Source: Halorubrum sp. BOL3-1
Lineage (GTDB): Archaea; Halobacteriota; Halobacteria; Halobacteriales; Haloferacaceae
Length of the DNA: 64,000 bases
Assembly: GCF_004114375.1 (NCBI RefSeq)
Contig: NZ_CP034692.1
Location: 1,550,001-1,614,000 of the forward strand
Direction of reading: 5' to 3'
Under the pieces are notes generated by a model, which saw only the letters and a list, made by a program, of their open reading frames with translations, was not told the DNA's origin and made no database searches. Each line of letters starts with the position of its first letter. Position 1 is the first letter of the stretch. The translations under genes were made by a program, and so were the position numbers. Below, in pieces: positions 25,970 through 35,670 of this stretch.

Positions 25970-27727
25970 ATGCGCAACGCCAAGATCGTCTGTACGATCG
26001 GTCCCGCCTCGGACGACCGGGACGCGATCCGCGGCCTCGCGGAGGCGGGGATGTCCGTCGTCCGACTCAACGCCAGCCACGGAACCACCGACCACCGGGA
26101 GACGGTGATCGAGCGCGCCCGCGCCGTCGACGACGAGATCGACGACCCGCTCGCGGTGATGGTCGACCTGAAGGGACCGGAGGTCCGCACCGCCGAGTTG
26201 GACGAGCCGATCGATCTCGGGACCGGCTCGGAGGTCGCCTTCGTCAAGGGCGACGACGCGACCCCGGAGCGAGTCGGTCTCACCCACTCCATCGCGGCCG
26301 CCGGGCCGGGCGACACGATCCTGCTGGACGACGGGCGGATCGAGTGTCGCGTCGAACGCGTCGACGGCGAGACCGTGGTCGCGACGGTCGTCTCCGGCGG
26401 GAAGCTGAACTCTCGGAAGGGCGTGAACCTCCCGGGCGTCGCCATCGACGTCGACCTGATCACCCCCGAGGACGAGGCCGAACTCGACCTGGCGGCCCGG
26501 ACCGACGCGGACTTCGTCGCCGCCTCGTTCGTGCGCGACGGCGATGACGTCTATCGCATCGCGGACGAGCTGGAGACCCGCGACGCCGGCGATATCCCCG
26601 TCATCGCGAAGATCGAGCGCGCGGGCGCGGTCGAGAACTTGGAGGGGATCGTCGACGCCGCCGACGGCGTGATGGTCGCCCGCGGCGACCTCGGCGTCGA
26701 GTGCCCCCTAGAGGACGTGCCCGTGATTCAAAAGCGGATCATCCGGACCTGCGTCAACGAGGGTGTCCCCGTCATCACCGCGACGGAGATGCTCGACTCG
26801 ATGGTCTCCTCGCGGCGGCCGACCCGCGCGGAGGCCTCCGACGTGGCCAACGCCGTCCTCGACGGCACCGACGCCGTAATGTTGTCCGGCGAGACCGCCA
26901 TCGGAGAGGACCCCGTGAACGTCGTCGAGACGATGGACCGGATCGTCCGGGAGGTCGAGGCCAGCGACGAGTACGCGGAGACGCGCGAACAGCGCGTCCC
27001 GACCGCGGACGAGGGGTCGCGCACGGAGGCGCTTGCGCGCTCGGCGCGCTACCTCGCGCGCGACATCGGCGCCTCGACGGTCGTCGCCGTCTCCGAGTCC
27101 GGCTTCACCGCGCGCAAGACCGCCATGTTCCGGCCGGGCGTCCCGGTCGTCGCGACCACCCCGAACGACCGCGTCCGCCGACAGCTCGCGCTCTCGTGGG
27201 GCGTCCGCCCGGTCCTCACCGAGTATGCCCACGACATGGAAGGGGTCCTCGACAACGCGGTCGACGCCGCGCTCGACCGCGGCGGCGCCGCGTCCGGCGA
27301 CACCCTCGTCGTCCTCTCCGGCATGCTCACCGAGTTCGAGGGGACGAACACGACGAACACCCTGAAGGTCCACGTCGCCGCCGAGACGGTCGTGACCGGC
27401 AAAGCGGTCGTCGCCGGTCACGTCTCCGCGCCGGTTCACCGGACCGAGGACGGCGACATCGACGCGCTGCCGGACGGGTCCGTCGTCGCGGTCGGTCCCA
27501 ACTTCGAGGGGGAGTTCTCCGGGGACCTCGACCGGATCGCCGCCATCGTCGACGCCCGCGAGGGGATGACCGGCTACCCCGCCGTCGTCGCCCGCGAACT
27601 CGGCGTGCCGATGGTCTCCGGCGCCCGCCTGCCCGAGTCGGTCGCGGACGGGACCACGGTGACCGTCGACGGCGAGCGCGGCGTCGTGTACGACGGCGAC
27701 GTGATCGCCGCCGCTCGCGAGCGGTAG
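25970..27727 (+). CDS. pyk: Pyruvate kinase with C-terminal PEP-utiliser domain
   Basis: A 585-aa glycolytic enzyme converting PEP and ADP to pyruvate and ATP. The N-terminus is MRNAKIVCTIGPAS. The catalytic lysine is Lys214 in VIAKIERAGAV, and MVARGDLGVE and TATEMLDSM are the active-site signatures. After the regular pyruvate kinase C domain, residues about 480-585 (VVAVGPNFEGEF, then GMTGYPAVVARELGVPMVSGA) form an extra mobile PEP-utiliser-like domain, as in Bacillus-type enzymes. The ATG at 25970 fits the family; an in-frame ATG at 25874 is less likely. Confidence 0.95.
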   Translation: MRNAKIVCTIGPASDDRDAIRGLAEAGMSVVRLNASHGTTDHRETVIERARAVDDEIDDPLAVMVDLKGPEVRTAELDEPIDLGTGSEVAFVKGDDATPERVGLTHSIAAAGPGDTILLDDGRIECRVERVDGETVVATVVSGGKLNSRKGVNLPGVAIDVDLITPEDEAELDLAARTDADFVAASFVRDGDDVYRIADELETRDAGDIPVIAKIERAGAVENLEGIVDAADGVMVARGDLGVECPLEDVPVIQKRIIRTCVNEGVPVITATEMLDSMVSSRRPTRAEASDVANAVLDGTDAVMLSGETAIGEDPVNVVETMDRIVREVEASDEYAETREQRVPTADEGSRTEALARSARYLARDIGASTVVAVSESGFTARKTAMFRPGVPVVATTPNDRVRRQLALSWGVRPVLTEYAHDMEGVLDNAVDAALDRGGAASGDTLVVLSGMLTEFEGTNTTNTLKVHVAAETVVTGKAVVAGHVSAPVHRTEDGDIDALPDGSVVAVGPNFEGEFSGDLDRIAAIVDAREGMTGYPAVVARELGVPMVSGARLPESVADGTTVTVDGERGVVYDGDVIAAARER

Positions 27728-27828
27728 GCCGCGGCCAAGCCGGTCGCATCGGTCGGGGCGATCCCGTCGGTCGCTCCCGTCCCCGCCGGCCCGCCAGCCA
27801 TTTATCCGGGAACCGCCTATTCGCGTCC

Positions 27829-28074
27829 ATGAGCGACGACGACGCCGACGGCGACACGCGCAGCCGGGCGAACGAGACCCGGACCGACGACGCCGACGGC
27901 GGCGAGGGGGAGTGGCGCTTCGGGCTCGACGACGTCGGGCCGGACGGCGTCACGGAGGACACCGCCACCCCGGAAAGCGAACCGATGGAGCCGGGCGACG
28001 TCGACCTCGAACACGCGGCCTTCGTCGTCCTCGGGGTCGCGGTCACGGTCGGCGTGTTAGTGGTCGGGTTCTGA
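27829..28074 (+). CDS. Small acidic protein with C-terminal membrane anchor
   Basis: An 81-aa protein. A disordered acidic N-terminus (MSDDDADGDTRSRANETRTD) leads to a short conserved-looking piece, EWRFGLDDVGPDG (about 25-37), and one C-terminal helix (about 63-81, HAAFVVLGVAVTVGVLVVGF). It resembles a haloarchaeal DUF7312-type protein, but I am not certain. It lies 101 bases after pyk on the same strand. Confidence 0.7.
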   Translation: MSDDDADGDTRSRANETRTDDADGGEGEWRFGLDDVGPDGVTEDTATPESEPMEPGDVDLEHAAFVVLGVAVTVGVLVVGF

Positions 28075-28222
28075 GCGCGGGCGCCGCCCGTCGGGGTCGA
28101 CGACGCCGCGACGGGTCCGATAACACCACGACGGGTCCGACGACACCGCGACCGGCGACCGCACGCGAGGCGTCGCGGTCGCGCGCACCACCACTTATCA
28201 GGGCGCGGCCGTAGGACCGAAC

Positions 28223-28846
28223 ATGGACGCGCTCGCACAGGCCGGCCTGCTCTCGCCGGACACTCTCCCGCTTCTGCTCTTGACGGCGGGCCTGCTGCTC
28301 TCGATGGCCGAGGCGCTCGCGCCGGGGGCGAACTTCGTCGTCGTCGGCGTCGCGCTCGTCGGCGCGGGTCTCGGCGGACTGGTGTTGACCTCGCTGGGCG
28401 TCGTCGGCGCCGGACTCACGCTGTTCATGGCGCTCCTGACGCTCGTCTTCGGCGCCGCCGCCTTCTACGGCTACCACGAGTTCGACCTCTACGGCGGGAA
28501 GGGCCAACAGCAGACCAGCGACAGCGACTCGCTGAAGGGGAAGACGGGCACCGTCACGAAGCGCGTGACCCCCACGGGCGGCGAAGTGAAACTCGCCGGC
28601 GGCGGCTTCAACCCCAACTACTCCGCGCGGTCGATGGAGGGCGAGATCGACGAGGGCGAGGAGGTGATGGTCGTCGACCCCGGCGGCGGTAACGTCGTCA
28701 CCGTCGAGCCGATGGGGTACGTCGAAGACGACATCGACCGCGAACTCGCGGCCGACCGCGCACGGAAGGCCGCCGCGAGTGAGACCGACGCGGAGGACTC
28801 CGGGGAGAGCGACGCCGGCCGGGAGACCGAAATCGAACGGGAGTGA
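28223..28846 (+). CDS. NfeD-like membrane protein
   Basis: A 207-aa protein with three or four hydrophobic segments (about 15-80) and then an OB-fold domain (about 95-160, SLKGKTGTVTKRVTPTGGEV and GEEVMVVDPGGGNVVTVEPM), the NfeD layout. The tail is charged. NfeD proteins usually pair with a stomatin/SPFH protein; none is adjacent, so its partner must be elsewhere. Membrane-quality control is the usual inference for the family. Confidence 0.83.
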   Translation: MDALAQAGLLSPDTLPLLLLTAGLLLSMAEALAPGANFVVVGVALVGAGLGGLVLTSLGVVGAGLTLFMALLTLVFGAAAFYGYHEFDLYGGKGQQQTSDSDSLKGKTGTVTKRVTPTGGEVKLAGGGFNPNYSARSMEGEIDEGEEVMVVDPGGGNVVTVEPMGYVEDDIDRELAADRARKAAASETDAEDSGESDAGRETEIERE

Positions 28847-28963
28847 CGCGACGCGGGCGATTCCGGGGTCTCGGCCCGGTCGGCTCCGGGAGTGCGACCA
28901 GACTTCGGAGCCGCCGGCCGCCGAGCGAAAAAGCACTTGTCTGTCGGCTGGGATCGCCCGACT

Positions 28964-29707
28964 ATGCCCTCCCCGCTCGCCGCTCTCGCGAGTCCGATCG
29001 ACGGCCTGCTCGACCGCGTCCGCGACGCTTTCGAGTCGCCTTGGGCCGGAACGGTCGCGGTCGCGACCCTCGTGGTCGTCACGATCGGCACCGCCTTCGG
29101 GATCGTCGCGCTCGGCGGCGTCTTCGACGCGACGGTCGACCAGCGGATCACCGTCGACAACCCCGACCGCCCGCCGGAATCGACCTGCGAGACGTTCGGT
29201 GACGACGCGGACTCGCTGATCGCGGAGCGGTGCGACGAACCCGAACAGATCGACGTCGACGCCGGCGCGGAGCTCCGAGACGCGGCGACGGGCTACCTCC
29301 ACTACGGGCTGATCGGCGTGCCGGTCTGGTGGGCGCTGTTTGCGCTCGCGCTCCACGGCGGGGCGCGCGTCGCGGGCGGATCCGGGTCCGTCGGTGACTC
29401 GTTCGTGATCGCGGGCTGGGCGCTCGTCGGAGAACTGTTCCGGGTGATCGCCGGCGTCGCGGCGATCTGGGTCGTCCTCTCGAACGCGGCGATCACGGGG
29501 TCGACGTTCGAGGCGCTGGCGGACGGACTCGTCGCCGCGATCACGAGCGCTACCGGTCCCCTACTCGTCGCGTCCGCGGTCGCGATCGCGGTCCAGTGGG
29601 TGATCGTCGTCGGTGGCTTGGAGGCCGAACACGACCTCAACCGCGGGGCGGCGGCGGGCGTGGCGACGTTCTTCGCCGCGGCCGGATTCCTGCTCGCGGC
29701 AGTCTGA
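28964..29707 (+). CDS. Yip1-domain membrane protein
   Basis: A 247-aa integral membrane protein with about five or six helices. The first helix (about 27-50) is followed by an external loop with two cysteines (STCETFGDDAD and ERCDEPEQ), which may form a disulfide. The later block, YLHYGLIGVPVWWALFALALH, through FVIAGWALVGELFRVIAGVAA, resembles the haloarchaeal Yip1 family. The function is unknown. Confidence 0.75.
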   Translation: MPSPLAALASPIDGLLDRVRDAFESPWAGTVAVATLVVVTIGTAFGIVALGGVFDATVDQRITVDNPDRPPESTCETFGDDADSLIAERCDEPEQIDVDAGAELRDAATGYLHYGLIGVPVWWALFALALHGGARVAGGSGSVGDSFVIAGWALVGELFRVIAGVAAIWVVLSNAAITGSTFEALADGLVAAITSATGPLLVASAVAIAVQWVIVVGGLEAEHDLNRGAAAGVATFFAAAGFLLAAV

Positions 29708-29754
29708 ACCCGAGATTCGAGAGTTTTTAAGCCGACGGCGCTTCCCTTTCCGAC

Positions 29755-30390
29755 ATGATCCTGTCCGACGCCGACATCCTCGGCCGGCTCGCCGAGGGGG
29801 ACCTCGCGGTCGAGCCGCTCGACGACGTCGACAAGCAGGTCCAGCCCGCGAGCGTGGACCTGCGGCTCGGCGAGCGATTCTTAGAGTTCCAGCGCACCAA
29901 CATCCCGTGTATCCACCCGACGGAGGCCGACGAGGTCGGCGAGTACGTCACGGAGACGACCGTCCCCGAGGGCGACGAGTTCATCCTCCATCCCGGCGAC
30001 TTCGTCCTCGGGACGACGGTCGAGCGCGTCGCGATCCCCGACGACCTCGTCGCGCACGTCGAGGGCCGGTCGTCGCTCGGGCGGCTAGCGATCGTGGTCC
30101 ACGCGACTGCGGGCCTGTGCGACCCCGGCTACGAGGGCCAGATCACCCTCGAACTCTCGAACCTCGGCACCGCCCCGGTGGCGCTCTCGCCGGGGATGCG
30201 CGTCTCGCAGCTCACCTTCACGGAGCTGAAGAACGCCGCCGACCGCCCGTACGGCGCCGAACGCGGCTCCAAGTATCAGGGACAGGACGGCCCGCAGGCC
30301 TCCCGGATCGGGGACGACCCCGAGTTCGCGGGCGACGATGGGGGCGCCGCCGACGGCGAGGGGGCGGAGCGCTCGGAGGGAGAGCCATGA
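29755..30390 (+). CDS. dcd: dCTP deaminase
   Basis: A 211-aa trimeric enzyme making dUTP (or dUMP in bifunctional archaeal types) from dCTP. Motifs include [18 protein letters not shown] (about 29-46), [19 protein letters not shown] (about 102-120, containing the catalytic region) and [14 protein letters not shown]. The C-terminal [19 protein letters not shown] is followed by an acidic tail. Its stop overlaps the ATG of the ThiN regulator (ATGA at 30387-30390), so the two are translationally coupled. Confidence 0.93.
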   Translation: MILSDADILGRLAEGDLAVEPLDDVDKQVQPASVDLRLGERFLEFQRTNIPCIHPTEADEVGEYVTETTVPEGDEFILHPGDFVLGTTVERVAIPDDLVAHVEGRSSLGRLAIVVHATAGLCDPGYEGQITLELSNLGTAPVALSPGMRVSQLTFTELKNAADRPYGAERGSKYQGQDGPQASRIGDDPEFAGDDGGAADGEGAERSEGEP

Positions 30391-31301
30391 GGTTCGTCGA
30401 GGAGGTCGTCGTCGACGAGTTCCTCCCGACCGTCCGCTCGATGCTCGCGGAGGACCTCCGCGACCGCGGGTTCACCCAGTCGGAGGTCGCGGACGCGCTC
30501 GGCATCTCGCAGTCGGCGGTCTCGAAGTACGCCGCGGGCGACGTGGCCCGTCGCGACCGGATCGTCGCGGACGAGCGCGTGCGCGACCTCGTCGAGCGCG
30601 TGGGCGAGGGGCTGGCGAGCGGCGACCTCACCCCCGTCGCCGCGCTCGTCGAGATCGAGGTGTTGATCCGCCGGCTAGAGGAGGGCGACCTCCTCGCGGA
30701 CCTCCACGAGGAGGCGATGCCGGCGCTCGCGGAGGCCGAAGTGGAGTTCTCGGTCCACGACCCCGACAGCGGCCTCCGCGAGCGCGAGCGCGTCCTCACG
30801 TCGGTCCGACGGGGACTCCGTGCCCTGACGAACGCCTCGGGCTTCGCCGGGCTGATCCCGAACGTCGGCGCGAACGTCGCGGAGTGTCTCGTCGACGCCG
30901 CCACGGTCGACGACGTCGCGGCGGTCCCCGGCCGGCTCGTCGACGTGAAGGGCCGGGCGATGGTGCCCGGCGAGCCGGAGTTCGGCGTGAGCGAGCACGT
31001 CGCGACGGTGCTGCTCGCGGCTCGGGAGGCGGGCGCGGACGTCCGCGGCGCGGTCAACCTTCGCTACGACCCCGAGACCGTCGAGGCGCTCGCGACCGAC
31101 CACCCGACCGTCGAGTTCGACGCGGAGCGGCCGACCCGCGAGGCCGTCGCCGAGGCGGTCGCGGCCGCGGACCGCTCGGGGGACGAGGACGGGGAGTCGC
31201 TCGTGGTGTACCAGACCGGCGCGGTCGGCGTCGAGCCGATCGTCTACGTGCTCGCGCCGACCGCCGCCGAGGCGGCGCGGATCGTCCGCAGACTGCTGTG
31301 A
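30387..31301 (+). CDS. thiR: HTH-ThiN transcription regulator of thiamine genes (ThiR-like)
   Basis: A 304-aa protein. A helix-turn-helix lies at about 28-52 ([20 protein letters not shown]). The C-terminal half (about 140-304) is a ThiN domain, which in enzymes joins thiazole and pyrimidine phosphates and in ThiR proteins senses thiamine phosphate: [20 protein letters not shown], then [20 protein letters not shown] and [20 protein letters not shown]. With an HTH and no ThiD domain, this fits the archaeal repressor ThiR. A palindrome at the thi4 promoter is a candidate target. It overlaps dcd by four bases. Confidence 0.85.
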   Translation: MRFVEEVVVDEFLPTVRSMLAEDLRDRGFTQSEVADALGISQSAVSKYAAGDVARRDRIVADERVRDLVERVGEGLASGDLTPVAALVEIEVLIRRLEEGDLLADLHEEAMPALAEAEVEFSVHDPDSGLRERERVLTSVRRGLRALTNASGFAGLIPNVGANVAECLVDAATVDDVAAVPGRLVDVKGRAMVPGEPEFGVSEHVATVLLAAREAGADVRGAVNLRYDPETVEALATDHPTVEFDAERPTREAVAEAVAAADRSGDEDGESLVVYQTGAVGVEPIVYVLAPTAAEAARIVRRLL

Positions 31302-31589
31302 GGCGGCGAGACGAGTGCCTTTATTTTCCGCGACGACGAACGGCCGGTCGTGACGCGACACCGGCGGCTCGGGATGCGGATGCGCCCCTTCTAGCGGCGG
31401 GTGGATCCGTCGCGTCGGCGCCGACCGGTAACGCGGTCGACGGCGGCGCGGCGGCGAAGCCCGTCGCCCTCCCGTAGCGCTCGGGCCGCCGAGGCGAGTG
31501 TGGCGCGTGGCGAGACGCACGCACCTCCCGCCGGCGGCCCCGAACCAGCGGGCTTTAGACCCGATCGACCGACACACGACACACACTAC

Positions 31590-33755
31590 ATGAGCCACGA
31601 CGACTTCCCCACCGACCGTCCCGCGGTGGTGACCTGTGGGCTGCCGTACGCCAACGGCGACCTCCACATCGGTCACCTTCGCACCTACGTCGGCGGCGAC
31701 GCCTACAGCCGCGCGCTCGAACGACTCGGCCAGGAGACCGCGTTCGTCTCCGGCTCCGACATGCACGGCACCCCCGTCGCGGTCAACGCCGAACAGGAGG
31801 GCGTCTCCCCCGAGGCGTTCGCGCTCGACTGGCACGAGCAGTACGCCGAGACGTTCCCGGAGTTCAACGTCGAGTTCGACAACTACGGGCACACCCACGA
31901 CGAGACGAACGTCGAGCTGACACAGGGGCTGGTGCGCGACCTCGACGAGGCCGGCCGCCTCTACGAGAAGGAGATCATGGTCGCGTACGACCCCGTCGAC
32001 GACCAGTTCCTCCCGGACCGGTACGTCGAGGGGACCTGCCCGTACTGCGGCGCGCACGCCCGCGGCGACGAGTGCGACGAGGGGTGCCAGCGCCATCTCG
32101 AACCGGGCGAGATCGAAGAGCCCGAGTCCACGATTACCGGCAACCCCGCGGAGTACCGCGAGCGCACCCACAAGTTCTTCGCGGTCTCCGAGTTCGCCGA
32201 GTACCTCTCCGGGTTCCTCGACCGGCTGGAGGGGACCTCGAACGCCCGGAACCAGCCCCGCGAGTGGATCGAACAGGGGCTTCAGGACTGGTGTATCACG
32301 CGTGACATGGACTGGGGAGTCGACTACCCCGGCGGCGAGGCGACGGAGTCGCCTCGGGAGGGCGGCGAAGCCGCCGACCCGCAGGACCTCGTCTTATACG
32401 TCTGGGTCGACGCCCCGATCGAGTACATCGCCTCGACGAAGCAGTACTCCGAGCGCGTCGGCGCCGACGCCTTCGACTGGGAGACCGCCTGGAAGGAGGG
32501 CGCGAGCGAGGAGTTCCCCGAGGGCGGCGAGATCGTCCACGTGATCGGCCGCGACATCATCCAGCACCACACGGTATTCTGGCCCGCGATGCTGGAGGCG
32601 ACCGACCACGCGGAGCCGCGCGCGGTGATGGCCAGCGGCTTCGTTACCCTCGACGGCAAGGGGTTCTCGACGAGCCGCGACCGCGCCGTCTGGGCCGACG
32701 AGTACCTCGACGAGGGGTTCCACCCGGACCCACTGCGCTACTACCTCGCGACCAACGGCGGGTTCCAGCAGGACGTGGACTTCTCGTGGGAGAAGTTCGC
32801 GGAGCGCGTCAACACCGAGCTGGTGGGGACCGTCGGCAACTTCCTCTACCGGTCGCTGCTCTTCGCCCACCGGAACTACGACGACGGTCCCGACGCCGAC
32901 GCCCCCAGCGACGAGGTCGCGGCGCGGATCGACGAGGCGGTCGACGACGTCGCGGCCGCCGTCAACGACTACTCCGTCCGCGCGCTCGGCGACGCCGTCA
33001 CCGACCTCGCCCGGTTCGGCAACGAGTACATCCAGCGCAACGAGCCGTGGAAGCTCGTCGACGAAGAGCCCGAGGAGGCCGAACGGGTCATCTACGACTG
33101 CGTCGCGCTCGCGAAGGCGATCGCCGTCCTCTTCGAGCCGCTGGCCCCGGAGAAGACCGAACGGCTCTGGGACCAGCTGGGCGAGCCGGGATCCGTTCAC
33201 GACGCGACCGTCGAGGCGGCCGGCGAGGCCCCCGCCGGCGACCTGAGCGAGCCGACCGAGCTGTTCGAACAGATCGAAGACGAGCGCGTCGAGGCGCTCA
33301 ACGAGAAGCTCGAAGCCCGAGTCGCCGAGTCGGAGAGCGGCGAGGACGCGAACGACGGCGACAGCGACGACGGGAACAGCGACGCAACTGGAGACACCGA
33401 CACGACCGACATGACCGACATCGAACCCCTCAGCGACGACCGCATTAGCTTCGACGAGTTCCAAGAGTTGGACCTCCGGGTCGGCCGGATCGAGGAGGCG
33501 GACGGGATCGACGGCGCCGACGACCTCCTGCGGCTCACTGTCGACCTCGGGGCGGAGACTCGGACGATCGTCGCGGGACTCAAGCAGCTTCACGACGCCG
33601 ACGACCTGCCGGACACGAAGGTGATCGTCCTCGCGAACATGGAGAAGGCGGAGCTGTTCGGCGTCGAGTCGAACGGCATGGTGCTGGCCGCCGGCGAGGA
33701 GGCCGACCTCCTCACCACCTACGAGGACGCCGGGCCGGGTACGAAGGTGAAGTAA
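31590..33755 (+). CDS. metG: Methionyl-tRNA synthetase with C-terminal tRNA-binding domain
   Basis: A 721-aa class I synthetase. The HIGH motif is in DLHIGHLRTYVGGD, and a zinc-binding insert (CPYCGAHARGDECDEGC) lies at about 150-166. The KMSKS loop reads GKGFSTSRDRAVW, a common variant. After the anticodon-binding helices, an acidic linker (about 575-610, GEDANDGDSDDGNSD) connects to a Trbp111/EMAP-like OB domain (about 618-721, FDEFQELDLRVGRIEEADG). The ATG at 31590 was chosen because the open frame upstream lacks family sequence. Confidence 0.96.
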   Translation: MSHDDFPTDRPAVVTCGLPYANGDLHIGHLRTYVGGDAYSRALERLGQETAFVSGSDMHGTPVAVNAEQEGVSPEAFALDWHEQYAETFPEFNVEFDNYGHTHDETNVELTQGLVRDLDEAGRLYEKEIMVAYDPVDDQFLPDRYVEGTCPYCGAHARGDECDEGCQRHLEPGEIEEPESTITGNPAEYRERTHKFFAVSEFAEYLSGFLDRLEGTSNARNQPREWIEQGLQDWCITRDMDWGVDYPGGEATESPREGGEAADPQDLVLYVWVDAPIEYIASTKQYSERVGADAFDWETAWKEGASEEFPEGGEIVHVIGRDIIQHHTVFWPAMLEATDHAEPRAVMASGFVTLDGKGFSTSRDRAVWADEYLDEGFHPDPLRYYLATNGGFQQDVDFSWEKFAERVNTELVGTVGNFLYRSLLFAHRNYDDGPDADAPSDEVAARIDEAVDDVAAAVNDYSVRALGDAVTDLARFGNEYIQRNEPWKLVDEEPEEAERVIYDCVALAKAIAVLFEPLAPEKTERLWDQLGEPGSVHDATVEAAGEAPAGDLSEPTELFEQIEDERVEALNEKLEARVAESESGEDANDGDSDDGNSDATGDTDTTDMTDIEPLSDDRISFDEFQELDLRVGRIEEADGIDGADDLLRLTVDLGAETRTIVAGLKQLHDADDLPDTKVIVLANMEKAELFGVESNGMVLAAGEEADLLTTYEDAGPGTKVK

Positions 33756-33820
33756 CGCCGCCGCGCCGACCAGTCAGTTTCTCGAAATTTTATCTCGCGG
33801 CCGGCCGATCGACATCCGTA

Positions 33821-34030
33821 ATGGCCCTCCTTCCCCGCTGGTCCGAGTCCAAGTCCTTCCCGACGCGGCTCATCCTCGTCGCGCTCGTCTGTGATCCGAT
33901 CGGATTCGCCGCCGGCTACCTGCTCGCACCCGATTTCGGTGTCGAACCGATTCTGGGCGGCGTCTACGGGCTCGTCGCGGCGAGCTTCCCGGTGTCGCTG
34001 CTCGTGATGCGCGAGATGAACCGGCAGTGA
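33821..34030 (+). CDS. Small two-helix membrane protein
   Basis: A 69-aa protein with two hydrophobic segments (about 16-34, LILVALVCDPIGFAAGYLLA, and 42-62, ILGGVYGLVAASFPVSLLVM) and a short basic end. It follows metG by 65 bases, with AAATTTTATC (33786-33795) as a likely box A about 30 bases before the ATG. No family is recognised. Confidence 0.65.
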   Translation: MALLPRWSESKSFPTRLILVALVCDPIGFAAGYLLAPDFGVEPILGGVYGLVAASFPVSLLVMREMNRQ

Positions 34031-34064
34031 CGGTCGCGGGACGGTCGACCGCAGGCCCGCCTCC

Positions 34065-34484
34065 TCACGCGTCCAGCACTTCGGTCAGGTTCCCCTCCGG
34101 GCCCCTGACGAAACAGATCGTCGTCCCGCTCGACGTGGTCCGGGGCGGCGAGAGCGTCTCCACGTCGTCCGCGAGGCCCTCGTAGAACGCCTCAACGTCG
34201 TCGACGGAGAGACCGAGGTGGGCCGCGCCCGGACGGTCCAGTTCGGGGTCGATATCCTCCTCGCCAGCCGGCTCGTAGGAGACGAGTTCGACGATCACGT
34301 CGCCGGCGTCGAGGTGCGCGAACTCGGCCGCGGCGCCCTCGACGGCGACCGCCTCAGCGAAGGCGTCGCCGCCGACGGAGAACTCGGCGACGACGTCGAG
34401 GTCGAACGTCTCGGCGTAGAAGTCGACTGCGCGGTCCAGATCGGTGACGGTGATCCCGACGTGGTGGGCGGTTGGGTCGGACAC
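34065..34484 (-). CDS. VOC superfamily (glyoxalase-like) protein
   Basis: A 139-aa single-repeat-pair VOC protein: HHVGITVTDLDRAVDFYAETFDL at the N-terminus (metal His), GAAHLGLSVDDVEAFYEGL in the second half, and FVRGPEGNLTEVLD, whose Glu is the second-half metal ligand. It may be a glyoxalase I-like lyase or epimerase; the substrate is unknown. The GTG at 34484 (MSDPTAHHVGI) was preferred over an upstream TTG at 34511. Confidence 0.85.
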   Translation of the reverse strand: MSDPTAHHVGITVTDLDRAVDFYAETFDLDVVAEFSVGGDAFAEAVAVEGAAAEFAHLDAGDVIVELVSYEPAGEEDIDPELDRPGAAHLGLSVDDVEAFYEGLADDVETLSPPRTTSSGTTICFVRGPEGNLTEVLDA

Positions 34485-34523
34485 GGGTGGCCGGTCGGCC
34501 GGTGCCGGCAAAACCGTGTCGAG

Positions 34524-34649
34524 TCAGAGCCCGAACAGGCGAGCGGCGAGTCCGGCGAGCACGATCAGCGCGCCGAGGATGAACGTGCCGGGGACCGGGA
34601 GAATGAACACGACCGCGCCGAGGGCGATGAGAATCGTCGAGAGCCTCAT
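34524..34649 (-). CDS. Very small hydrophobic membrane protein (41 aa)
   Basis: The sequence starts MRLSTILIALGAVVFILPVP and continues GTFILGALIVLAGLAARLFGL, two hydrophobic stretches broken by a Pro-Gly turn. It is a typical haloarchaeal small membrane protein of unknown role. The ATG at 34649 was chosen over the longer frame because the upstream part lacks character. Confidence 0.6.
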   Translation of the reverse strand: MRLSTILIALGAVVFILPVPGTFILGALIVLAGLAARLFGL

Positions 34650-34742
34650 TACGTCTACTGCGGGAGCTTGCCGGATAGGTATTGTGGCGGTGGCAGTCCC
34701 CGCGACCGAAACGACCATTCCGCGCCCGGACTACCTTCGGGT

Positions 34743-35420
34743 ATGCACGTGGTCGTCAACGCGGCCCAGAGCGTCGACGGGAAGCTCGCCACCCGCCGCC
34801 GGGAACAGCTCCGGATCTCCGGCCCGGAAGACTTCGACCGAGTCGACCGCGTCAGGGCTGCGGCGGACGCGATACTCGTCGGGGTCGGGACCGTCCTCGC
34901 CGACGACCCCCACCTCACGCTCGACGAGGAGGACCGCCGCGTCGAGCGACTGCGGAACGGGCGGCCTGGTGACCCCGCCCGCGTCGTGGTCGACTCCACG
35001 GGTCGGACCTCGACCGACGCCCGGATCTTAGACGACGCCGCAACGACGTATCTGCTCGTCTCGGCCACGATCGACCGGGAGCGCCGCGAGGCGCTGGCCG
35101 ACGCGGGCGCGGAGGTGATCGTCGCCGGCGAGGAGCGCGTCGACGTCGCCGCCGGACTCGACGCGCTCGCGGACCGCGGCGTCGACCGCCTGATGGTCGA
35201 GGGGGGCGGCGAGGTGATCTTCTCGTGTTTCGAGGCCGGCGTCGTCGACGAACTCCACGTCTACGTCGGCTCCGTGGTCATCGGCGGGCGCGACGCGCCC
35301 ACGCTGGCGGACGGAACGGGCTTCACCGAGGCGTTCCCCGACCTGACGCTCGGGGACGTGGAGCGACTCGACGACGGGGTCGTCCTGTCGTACGAGGTCG
35401 ACGACGTCGAGGGGTCGTGA
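34743..35420 (+). CDS. arfC: 2,5-diamino-6-(ribosylamino)pyrimidinone 5'-phosphate reductase (riboflavin pathway)
   Basis: A 225-aa DHFR-like reductase of the RibD C-terminal family, acting after archaeal GTP cyclohydrolase in riboflavin synthesis. The N-terminus VVVNAAQSVDGKLATRRREQ, AAADAILVGVGTVLADDPHL (about 39-58) and GVDRLMVEGGGEVIFSCFEAGVVDEL (NADPH-binding Gly motif and helix) identify it. There is no deaminase domain, as expected for archaea. It stands alone. Confidence 0.92.
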   Translation: MHVVVNAAQSVDGKLATRRREQLRISGPEDFDRVDRVRAAADAILVGVGTVLADDPHLTLDEEDRRVERLRNGRPGDPARVVVDSTGRTSTDARILDDAATTYLLVSATIDRERREALADAGAEVIVAGEERVDVAAGLDALADRGVDRLMVEGGGEVIFSCFEAGVVDELHVYVGSVVIGGRDAPTLADGTGFTEAFPDLTLGDVERLDDGVVLSYEVDDVEGS

Positions 35421-35514
35421 GCGGGATCGGACGGCGATCGACCGGTCCGTGTGAACGGCAACCACGAAATCGGGCAGTACACGGTTCGTGCCACCGGTGT
35501 ACACGAAAATCACC

Positions 35515-35670
35515 GAAGTATTTATGTATCGCCCGGGGGTAGATACTGATACCAGAACGCCTCTGGCGCTGGTGGAATCGCACGCTGAAATGAACGGGAT
35601 TTCTCGCAGACGGCCCGACGCATCCCAGCGAGCGGCTGCTATCGCCGGAGCGGTGATGGAGAGATAACAA
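35515..35670 (+). promoter_or_regulatory. Promoter and long leader of the coiled-coil gene, with a possible leader peptide
   Basis: AGTATTTATGTATCG (35517-35531) is a likely box A; transcription near 35555 would leave about 115 nt before the next ATG, unusual in this window. Within the leader, an ATG at 35590 opens a 25-codon frame (MNGISRRRPDASQRAAAIAG, then AVMER) that stops at 35667, three bases before the main ATG. A GGAG lies at 35658-35661, inside the end of that frame. The AG-rich spacing would suit translational coupling. Confidence 0.4.
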
